Shown: piece after piece, positions 7,382-13,195 of the stretch
Layout of the letters: the number at the start of each line of letters is the position of its first letter
Position numbering within the stretch: position 1 is the stretch's first letter
Origin: Burkholderiales bacterium
GTDB lineage: Bacteria; Pseudomonadota; Gammaproteobacteria; Burkholderiales; SG8-39
Direction: 5' to 3'
Length of the DNA: 14,998 nt
NCBI GenBank assembly: GCA_919902965.1
Contig: CAKKSJ010000469.1
Span: 1 to 14,998 of the forward strand
Made by a program: the position numbers and the translations under genes
Notes under the pieces: model-generated
Told to the model about the DNA's origin: nothing
Databases searched by the model: none
Seen by the model: the letters and a program-made list of their open reading frames with translations, nothing else

Positions 7382-7903
7382 TCAGCGTAACGTCGCTAGC
7401 GGCCTGCCTACCCTGCGTTCTATCCAAGCCACGAGCCTCGATCCCGCGTATCGGATGATCGTCGCTACGATTACGTAGCGAGCGCTGCGCCCGACGAGGA
7501 AGACCAGCGCAAACGGAACAAAAGGAACGCCGAACCCGCCGGCGGTGATGCTCATCAGCTTCGACGGAACCAGCCCCATGGAGCCGGCAAGCACGACCAG
7601 CAAGGTGTGCTCGGCGAACATATTGCGGGCTTGCTGGATATTGTCCGTGCCGATGCCGACCAGTGACAGCAGTGGAATACCGAGCCTGTCGAAGGCAAAC
7701 ACGCCGATGGAGTAGGCGGCGAGCGCACCGAAGAACGAGCCGACGGTCGTCCACAAGGCGAACGAGAACACGCGCTTCGGATCGGCGAGGCCCAGCGGGA
7801 TCAGCAACGCGCAGTCCGGGCCGGGAAGGATGGCGCTCTGCGCGAACCCCCACGTCGCGGTCGTACTCCGTACCCACCCCGACTCCGCCCATCGGTGCAG
7901 CAC
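7382..7903 (-). CDS. YqaA/DedA-like (VTT domain) membrane protein
   Basis: A small polytopic inner-membrane protein of the YqaA/SNARE-associated (VTT) superfamily. Signature stretches are FAQSAILPGPD, ALLIPLGLADPKRVFSFAL with the following GSFFGALAAYSIG, and GLVPSKLMSITAGGFGVPF, in the family order; the C-terminus is basic (IERRVGRPLATLR). Members act in membrane homeostasis, and some DedA relatives move lipids, but this branch lacks a settled substrate. The frame is open far upstream to 8791, but the upstream part is antisense to other features and shows no family sequence. I chose the GTG at 7903 (VLHRWAESGW), which gives 173 residues and the usual short helix before FAQSA; there is no clear ribosome-binding site, so the start is uncertain. 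Another in-frame GTG lies near 7991. Confidence 0.8.
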   Translation of the reverse strand: MLHRWAESGWVRSTTATWGFAQSAILPGPDCALLIPLGLADPKRVFSFALWTTVGSFFGALAAYSIGVFAFDRLGIPLLSLVGIGTDNIQQARNMFAEHTLLVVLAGSMGLVPSKLMSITAGGFGVPFVPFALVFLVGRSARYVIVATIIRYAGSRLVAWIERRVGRPLATLR

Positions 7904-8302
7904 CGCGACGACGTGAAGCAGCCGGCGTTGTACCGGATGCCGGCGCCGCGGCGGTGGAACCCCTTGACCGCCGTTACCGCCTCGCGTGCCGGGGATGTTC
8001 ACGGGTGCGCCTTTCAATGAACGGAAATTCAATCCTGCTTTTTTCGCGCGTCTGGCCGATGGCGACGGCCAGACACTGATTTGGCGCTGCTGACATTTGG
8101 TTGAGAACATGTTGCGCTTGCGCTCGGCCGATTGCAATGCCGGTTGGGTCAGGCAACGAATCTCCGCGAATGATCTCCCGGTTCGCGTGCTGACAGTCGC
8201 TAATCGGCCAGGGGCAGACATTGGCGAGTTCCGCCGCTGTGGTACGCTGCTGGCGCCTGCCGGGGACTTCGAATGCACGTGCGGCAACCGCGAGGAGGTG
8301 CC
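7904..8302. other. intergenic stretch between YqaA-type and methyltransferase genes
   Basis: About 400 bases without a gene I can support. The part next to the YqaA-type gene (7904-8022) translates on the minus strand only to Gly/Pro/Arg-rich sequence typical of non-coding GC-rich DNA. The centre is repeat copy B. The right end (8148-8302) should contain the promoter of the methyltransferase gene; I see no convincing -35/-10 pair. Confidence 0.5.
8023..8147 (+). repeat. dispersed repeat, copy B (about 125 bp)
   Basis: Same orientation, same ends and nearly the same length as copy A at 3307-3433. The first 16 bases (GGAAATTCAATCCTGC) and the closing CGGCCGATTGCAATGCCGGT (8125-8144) are identical in both copies, and GGCCGATGGCGA recurs at the same offset. 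This copy forms a perfect 7-bp hairpin, TCTGGCC-GATGGCGAC-GGCCAGA (about 8051-8073), where copy A has a different pairing around the same GGCCGATGGCGA core. Neither copy encodes a protein. Confidence 0.6.
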
Positions 8303-8878
8303 ATGGACCTGCTCTACCATTATGTGATTCCTTTCCTGTGGCTGGCATGCTCCGTGTACTGGTTGCTCTCGGCCTCCAAGGTCAAGGCCACCGCACGCGA
8401 GGAATCGATTGCCTCGCGCTCCGCGCACCTGGTGCCGATGACTGTCGCCATCCTGCTGTTGTTTGCGCCGCGGAGTTTGCCATGGGGAGTCCTTGGCGAG
8501 CGCATGTTTCCCGGCGGGCCGGCCACGCACTGGATCGGCGCCGCGGTGGTGGCGGCGGGCCTTGCCTTCGCCGTTTGGGCGAGAACCCATCTCGGAAAGA
8601 ATTGGAGCGGAACGGTCACGCTCAAGAGCGATCATGAGCTCATACGCAGCGGGCCTTACCATTTCGTCCGGCACCCGATCTACAGCGGCGGGCTGCTCGC
8701 GATGGCGGGCACGGTAGTCGCGCGAGGGGAATGGCGCGGGCTGCTGGCCGTATTGATCATGTTTGCCGTCGTGTGGCGGAAACTCCAGCACGAGGAACGC
8801 TGGATGGGCGAAGCGTTCGGCGAGGATTATGCGAAATATCGATCCGAGGTCTACGCGTTGATCCCGTTTGTGCTCTGA
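8303..8878 (+). CDS. isoprenylcysteine carboxyl methyltransferase-like membrane protein
   Basis: A 191-residue integral membrane methyltransferase-family protein. It has four or five probable membrane segments (about 5-25, 43-60, 76-95, 128-160). The family signature runs from SGPYHFVRHPIYSGG (116-130, with the RHP SAM-binding motif at 123-125) to EERWMGEAFGEDYAKYR (164-180). This is the pattern of isoprenylcysteine carboxyl methyltransferases and the related phospholipid N-methyltransferases, which use S-adenosylmethionine. Bacteria have no prenylated CaaX proteins of the eukaryotic kind, so the real acceptor is unknown; a lipid or small lipophilic molecule is likely. The ATG at 8303 is preceded by a strong GAGGAGGTG (8292-8300). 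Its last 28 bases overlap the 3' end of the adenylate cyclase on the other strand. Confidence 0.88.
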   Translation: MDLLYHYVIPFLWLACSVYWLLSASKVKATAREESIASRSAHLVPMTVAILLLFAPRSLPWGVLGERMFPGGPATHWIGAAVVAAGLAFAVWARTHLGKNWSGTVTLKSDHELIRSGPYHFVRHPIYSGGLLAMAGTVVARGEWRGLLAVLIMFAVVWRKLQHEERWMGEAFGEDYAKYRSEVYALIPFVL

Positions 8879-10158
8879 CGGAGTGCACCGGTAACGAAGT
8901 ACATATCGATCTCGCCTTTGCCCTTGGCAGTCACCTTGCCCCGATATTCGCAGGCGAATTCGTCTCGAATCAGATCGAAGGTGTAGGCCGAAACGTTGAC
9001 CCGGCCAGCCTCGCCAGCGCTCTCCATGCGCGACGCTACGTTAACAGTATCGCCCCAGATGTCATAGGCATACTTTCGCTTGCCGACGACACCGGCGACC
9101 ACCGGACCCGAGTGAACGCCGACGCGAAGCGACCACTTGAAGGCGGCCGTTCGGTTCCTCTGTTCAAGATAGTTCAGCATGCGTAGGCCCGCGCGCACGC
9201 ACCGATGTGCGTGATCCGCGCAAGGTTTGGGCAAGCCGGCTGCGGCCATGTATGCGTCGCCTATGGTCTTGATCTTTTCGACGCCCAGTTCATCGCAGAT
9301 GTCGTCGAAAGCGCCAAATATTTCATTCAATTCCGCCACCATCCGGTCCGCCGGCATTGCGGATGCCACCTGCGTGAAACCGCTGAAATCGGTAAACAGT
9401 ATCGTCGCCGATTCGTGTCTGGCGGAGCGTGCGACTCCGGTCGCGGAGAGTTCTGCAGCGAGTTCGACAGGCAGGATGTTGTGCAGCAAGCGCTCGGAAC
9501 GTTCGTGCTCAACGCCGGCGTCGCGCATTGCCAGGAACGCGCGCCGGATGGCGAGGTCCATCTGGTAGCAAATCAGCATGCCCCAGACGTTTGCCCCCAC
9601 GAGCGCTTCCGCATGCCGGAAGACGGCGCTCTGTGGCAGAAATCCGAGCGCGTCAAGCAAGAAAAGGTACATTGCCACGCTAATCCATCCGCCGGCCACC
9701 GCCGCGGGAAAACGCAGGCGAAAAACGCCGTAGATGCTGAACAAGTGAATCGCCAGCAGGAAAAAACCGGATGCTTCCCTCATCTGCGGAGGATATTGCG
9801 TGACGGCCCAGATTAATCCCACCGACATCACGCACGCCAGGGCGAGCATCAGCCACTGATGCCGGCGCAGAAAAACCTGGGTATGGGTCAAGGCATAGCA
9901 GATGGCAAGCGTAGCCAGCAACAGGGCAACCATTCTCGGCAGTTTCTCTTGCATTAAAGGAATTATTCGGATGGCGGCTGGCCATAGAACAAGCGCCCCC
10001 GCGCCGGCGCAGACGAGCGCGATGCGAATCGGACGCAGGGACTTGCGCGCCTGCTCCTCAGAAAAAGCCCGCTCCAGTCCCGCGTCGGCGAAACGCAACG
10101 TGAGGCGGTTCATATGGGCGCCATCGGCATTGGTGTTCAATCGGCTTACCTCGCTCAC
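8851..10158 (-). CDS. membrane-bound class III adenylate cyclase
   Basis: It makes cAMP from ATP. The N-terminal half holds about six transmembrane segments (roughly 43-63, 75-92, 102-120, 129-147, 152-172, 185-202). A short linker with RSERLLHNILP (219-230) leads into the cyclase domain (about 248-425). Catalytic residues are all present: metal-binding Asp257 (FTDFSGFT) and Asp301 (KTIGDAYM), adenine-selecting Lys295 and Asp366 (YDIWGD), and the transition-state pair Asn373 and Arg377 (VNVASRM). The Lys/Asp pair favours ATP over GTP, and the sequence is close to vertebrate cyclase motifs. Start uncertain: GTG at 10158 is the longest; a TTG at 10140 follows GAGGT; ATG at 10113 has no clear ribosome-binding site. 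It diverges from the nuclease gene with at most 75 bases between starts, and its stop lies inside the methyltransferase gene. Confidence 0.93.
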   Translation of the reverse strand: MSEVSRLNTNADGAHMNRLTLRFADAGLERAFSEEQARKSLRPIRIALVCAGAGALVLWPAAIRIIPLMQEKLPRMVALLLATLAICYALTHTQVFLRRHQWLMLALACVMSVGLIWAVTQYPPQMREASGFFLLAIHLFSIYGVFRLRFPAAVAGGWISVAMYLFLLDALGFLPQSAVFRHAEALVGANVWGMLICYQMDLAIRRAFLAMRDAGVEHERSERLLHNILPVELAAELSATGVARSARHESATILFTDFSGFTQVASAMPADRMVAELNEIFGAFDDICDELGVEKIKTIGDAYMAAAGLPKPCADHAHRCVRAGLRMLNYLEQRNRTAAFKWSLRVGVHSGPVVAGVVGKRKYAYDIWGDTVNVASRMESAGEAGRVNVSAYTFDLIRDEFACEYRGKVTAKGKGEIDMYFVTGALRQSTNGINA

Positions 10159-10188
10159 GGGGCTAACGCTCGTGGATTATCATACGCC

Positions 10189-12909
10189 ATGCCCGGCGAC
10201 GACTACGCGGTACTCTCCAAAGCACAACTGTTCGCGCGCCTCGCCGAAGGGCTAGCCGCAGGCGTAACCGTCGTTACGCCCAACCAGCGCCTGTCGCAGG
10301 CGCTGTCGCGTGAATTCGACGCGGAGCAGGCGACGCAGGGCCGCAGCGTGTGGGAATCGGCGGACATCCTGCCCTACGCAGCGTTCGTGCAGCGCTGCTA
10401 CGAAGATGCGCTGTATTCCGAGCTCGCAACCGATCTCCGAATCCTGCTCACGCCGGCGCAGGAGCAGGCGCTGTGGGAAGACATCATCCGCCGTTCGGAT
10501 GCGGGCGCGGCGCTGCTCGCCATTCCCGAGACCGCGGCGCTCGCGGCGGATGCGTGGAAGACCGCGCACGCCTGGAGATTGCTCGACAGCCTGCGCTCAA
10601 GTCAGCTGAACGAGGATGCGACGGCATTTCGCGACTGGTGCGCGGCGTACTCGCTGCGCTGCGAACGCGACGGGCATACGGACTCGGCATCACTGTCCGA
10701 TCTGGTCGCGGCGCGCGTGCAGGGCGGCGAGATATCCAAGCCGAAGTTGCTGGCGCTCTATGGCTTCGACATCAGGACGCCGCAGCAGCAGGCTTTGTTC
10801 GATGCCTTGCAGGCGGCTGGAACGGAGGTGTTTGTCTCTGCGCAGGAGCGGCGCGAGGCGAGCGTGCTGCGCCTTGCCTGCGTGGACGCGCGCGACGAAA
10901 TCACGCGCGCCGCAAGCTGGGCGCGCGCGCGCCTCGAAGCCGATCCGCGCGCAAGCATCGGCATCGTCGTCCCCGACTTGAACAAGCAGCGCAAGGCGAT
11001 CTTGCGCATATTCCGCACACTGATGGCGCCGGCCGCGATGTTGCCGGGATCCGATCAAGGTGCGCTGCCGTTCAACGTATCCCTGGGCGCGGCGCTTAGT
11101 AGCTATCCGCTGGTGCAGGCGGCCGGCCTGATCCTCGAACTCGCCGGGCGTGAAATCGAGTTCGGCCGCGCCAGCCTGCTGCTGCGCTCGCCTTTCATCG
11201 CGGCAGGCGAGTCCGAGGCCGCGGGCCGCGCCTTGCTCGACCTCGAACTGCGCCGCCGCGCCGAACCCGCGATCACCCTCGAGCGGCTGCTCAGTACGCT
11301 CGACTCCGCCGGCGCCGGCGCAATGGCGCCGGAGTTGGCGCAGCGCCTGCGCACGCTCGCTGCGTTTCGCAAGTCCGAGCTGTTTGCAGCGCGCGCGCCC
11401 TCGGCCTGGGCGAAAGCCTTCACCGATGCATTGAAGCTCATGGGTTTTCCCGACAAGGGCCGCAGCCTCGATTCGACCGAATACCAGACCCTGAAGAAAT
11501 GGCATGAAGTCGTCGCCGGCTTCGCGCTGCTCGACCGGGTGAGCGCGAAGCTGGGTTACGCCGAAGCGGTGGCGCGTCTGCGGCGCATGGCCGCGCAGAC
11601 GCTATTTCAGCCCGAGGCCGCGGATGCGCCGGTGCAGATCCTGGGCGTGCTGGAATCGGCCGGCATGGAGTTCGATCACCTGTGGGTCATGGGCTTGAGC
11701 GACGAAGCCTGGCCTATCCATCCACGGCCCAATCCCTTCCTGCCGCTGGATGCGCAACGAAAGGCGCGCGTGCCCGAGGCGTCGATCGAGGCCACACTGG
11801 CGCTGGACGCGGCCATCACGCGCGGCTGGCTCGGCGCCGCGCGCGAGGTGGTGCTGTCGCACGCGCTGGCCGAGGGCGAGAGGAAGCTCCTGCCCAGCCC
11901 GCTGCTGCCCGCTCTGCCGCAAGGCGAACTTGCGCTGCCCGCGTATCCGCGCCATCGCGACCTGATCCATGCCGCCGCGAACATCGAGTCCATCGAGGAC
12001 GCGATCGCGCCGCCGCTCGCCGCCGGCGCGATGCTCACCGGCGGCACGGCAGTGATCAGCGATCAGTCCGCCTGCCCGTTTCGCGCATTCGCGCTGCACC
12101 GCCTCGATGCCGAGTCTCCCGAAGCGCCGCACGCAGGGCTGGATGCGATGGAGCGCGGCATCCTCGTGCATCGCGTGCTCGCCGGCGCGTGGAGCCAGCT
12201 CAAGACCAAGACCAATCTCGATGCGATCGGCGCGGGCGAGTTGGATGCGCTGCTCGCGCGCGCGGCCGACGAAGCCGTGACGCGCGTGAAGCGCGACCGC
12301 CCGGCGACGCTAGCCGGGCGTTTTGCCGAAGTCGAGAAAGCGCGCCTGGTGCGCCTCGCGCGCGCTTGGCTGGAAATGGAACGCGAGGCGCGCGGCGACG
12401 ATTTCAGCGTCGTTGCGGTCGAGGACAAGCGCAATCTCGTCATCGGCCCGCTGACGCTGCGCGGCAAGCTCGATCGCGTGGACCAGCTCGAAGACGGCCG
12501 GCGCATCGTCATCGACTATAAGTCCACTGCCGAGCCGACGGGCGCCTGGCTGGGCGAGCGGCCCGATGCACCGCAGCTGCCGCTGTATCTGGTCGCGACC
12601 GAAGCGGCCGCCGCGGCCATCGCCTTCGCGCAGGTGAAGGCGGGCGAGATGAAATTCGCCGCGCTGGCAGCGGACGAGACGCTGCTGCCGGTGTGGAAAT
12701 CCCTGCCCGACATCGGCTGGGATGCCCAGGTCGCCGAATGGCGCAGGGTACTCACCCGGCTCGCCACCCAGTTCGCCGCCGGCGAGGCCGCGGTGCAGCC
12801 GAAGGATCCGCGCACCAGCTGCCGCAACTGTGAGGTGCAGCCGCTGTGCCGCATACACGAGCGGCTGGGAGCCTCCGTTTCGGATCAGGAGGGCGACGAT
12901 GAAGGTTGA
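10189..12909 (+). CDS. AddB/RecB-like PD-(D/E)XK nuclease with Fe-S cluster (probable DNA repair protein)
   Basis: A 906-residue double-strand-break repair protein of the betaproteobacterial 'probable DNA repair' family related to AddB. The N-terminal part resembles an inactivated helicase fold; its first strand VTVVTPNQRL (26-35) lacks a Walker A lysine. A conserved middle block FDHLWVMGLSDEAWP lies at 495-509. The C-terminal RecB-type nuclease has GILVH (657-661), Asp762 in GKLDRVD, the IDYK motif with Asp776 and Lys778, and QLPLY (796-800). Four cysteines, Cys629, Cys878, Cys881 and Cys887 (C...CxxCxxxxxC), match the 4Fe-4S pattern of AddB. The frame continues upstream to 10114, but the ATG at 10189 gives a normal start; it has no good ribosome-binding site. 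Next on the strand is the UvrD-like helicase, its expected partner, so the pair should resect DNA ends for RecA. Confidence 0.9.
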   Translation: MPGDDYAVLSKAQLFARLAEGLAAGVTVVTPNQRLSQALSREFDAEQATQGRSVWESADILPYAAFVQRCYEDALYSELATDLRILLTPAQEQALWEDIIRRSDAGAALLAIPETAALAADAWKTAHAWRLLDSLRSSQLNEDATAFRDWCAAYSLRCERDGHTDSASLSDLVAARVQGGEISKPKLLALYGFDIRTPQQQALFDALQAAGTEVFVSAQERREASVLRLACVDARDEITRAASWARARLEADPRASIGIVVPDLNKQRKAILRIFRTLMAPAAMLPGSDQGALPFNVSLGAALSSYPLVQAAGLILELAGREIEFGRASLLLRSPFIAAGESEAAGRALLDLELRRRAEPAITLERLLSTLDSAGAGAMAPELAQRLRTLAAFRKSELFAARAPSAWAKAFTDALKLMGFPDKGRSLDSTEYQTLKKWHEVVAGFALLDRVSAKLGYAEAVARLRRMAAQTLFQPEAADAPVQILGVLESAGMEFDHLWVMGLSDEAWPIHPRPNPFLPLDAQRKARVPEASIEATLALDAAITRGWLGAAREVVLSHALAEGERKLLPSPLLPALPQGELALPAYPRHRDLIHAAANIESIEDAIAPPLAAGAMLTGGTAVISDQSACPFRAFALHRLDAESPEAPHAGLDAMERGILVHRVLAGAWSQLKTKTNLDAIGAGELDALLARAADEAVTRVKRDRPATLAGRFAEVEKARLVRLARAWLEMEREARGDDFSVVAVEDKRNLVIGPLTLRGKLDRVDQLEDGRRIVIDYKSTAEPTGAWLGERPDAPQLPLYLVATEAAAAAIAFAQVKAGEMKFAALAADETLLPVWKSLPDIGWDAQVAEWRRVLTRLATQFAAGEAAVQPKDPRTSCRNCEVQPLCRIHERLGASVSDQEGDDEG

Positions 12910-13195
12910 AATGCATAGCCAGAACTTGCGCGGACGGCGTCCCGTCCGCGCGGATCGCCGATTGCGTACGGACGAAAAGCGTGTCCGCACGCAATCGGCG
13001 ATCTTGATTAAAACCCCAAATGCATTCTTGGGTTTATTCATAACCCTGTTATTGGTGCGGATGCGCTTTTCATCCGCACCAAAAACAGGGTTGGCGCGCG
13101 GAGCGCGCAATGCCCGTTCGGTGATCTTGTATGAGAAGAACCCCAAGCCGAGTCTAAATGCCAAATGCGGCGGGCTGGGAGCGGCGCATGGCTGA
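12899..13195 (+). CDS. possible 98-residue ORF threading the hairpin cluster
   Basis: This frame has the best ribosome-binding site in the window: AGGAGG at 12887-12892, six bases before the ATG at 12899. It starts inside the last codons of the nuclease gene and runs without a stop through all five hairpins. It ends with TGA at 13193-13195, eight bases inside the helicase gene (ATG 13188). The product is Arg-rich with one hydrophobic stretch (about 37-55) and looks repeat-derived, so I do not recognise it as a protein. It may serve to carry ribosomes from the nuclease to the helicase gene, or be a relic of the original gene junction. Confidence 0.3.
   Translation: MKVEMHSQNLRGRRPVRADRRLRTDEKRVRTQSAILIKTPNAFLGLFITLLLVRMRFSSAPKTGLARGARNARSVILYEKNPKPSLNAKCGGLGAAHG
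12928..12951. repeat. hairpin 1 of the nuclease-helicase junction
   Basis: A perfect 10-bp inverted repeat, GCGCGGACGG / CCGTCCGCGC, with a 4-base CGTC loop. It begins 18 bases after the nuclease stop. No T run follows, so it is not a classical terminator. Confidence 0.8.
12953..13003. repeat. hairpin 2, 15-bp perfect arms
   Basis: Perfect 15-bp arms, GATCGCCGATTGCGT (12953-12967) and ACGCAATCGGCGATC (12989-13003). Inside, after one mismatch, CGGAC pairs with GTCCG around a 9-base loop (GAAAAGCGT), so the whole stem is about 20 bp. The apex (12966-12990) is an inverted relative of the apex of hairpin 4. Confidence 0.85.
13011..13035. repeat. hairpin 3, A/T-rich
   Basis: AAACCC-C-AA (13011-13019) pairs with TTGGGTTT (13028-13035) with one bulged C. 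The loop contains most of the palindrome AATGCATT. It is weaker than its neighbours and lies directly between hairpins 2 and 4. Confidence 0.55.
13042..13092. repeat. hairpin 4, 21-bp stem
   Basis: AACCCTGTT (13042-13050) pairs with AACAGGGTT (13084-13092), and TTGGTGCGGATG (13052-13063) with CATCCGCACCAA (13071-13082). One A.A mismatch separates the two helices and the loop is CGCTTTT. This is the strongest inverted repeat in the window. It is not followed by a T run. Confidence 0.85.
13094..13108. repeat. hairpin 5
   Basis: GCGCGC pairs with GCGCGC around a GGA loop, two bases after hairpin 4. Short alternating GC could arise by chance in GC-rich DNA, but its position right at the edge of the cluster is notable. 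Confidence 0.5.

Noticed and set aside
7904..8791. Extension of the YqaA-type reading frame upstream to 8791
   Set aside because: It would run antisense through repeat copy B and the methyltransferase gene, and contains no family sequence; only the part from about 7903 is convincing.
12957..12965. Nine bases, GCCGATTGC, shared by hairpin 2 and the 3' ends of repeats A and B
   Set aside because: Too short to claim kinship between the hairpin cluster and the dispersed repeat; chance matches of this length are plausible in GC-rich DNA.
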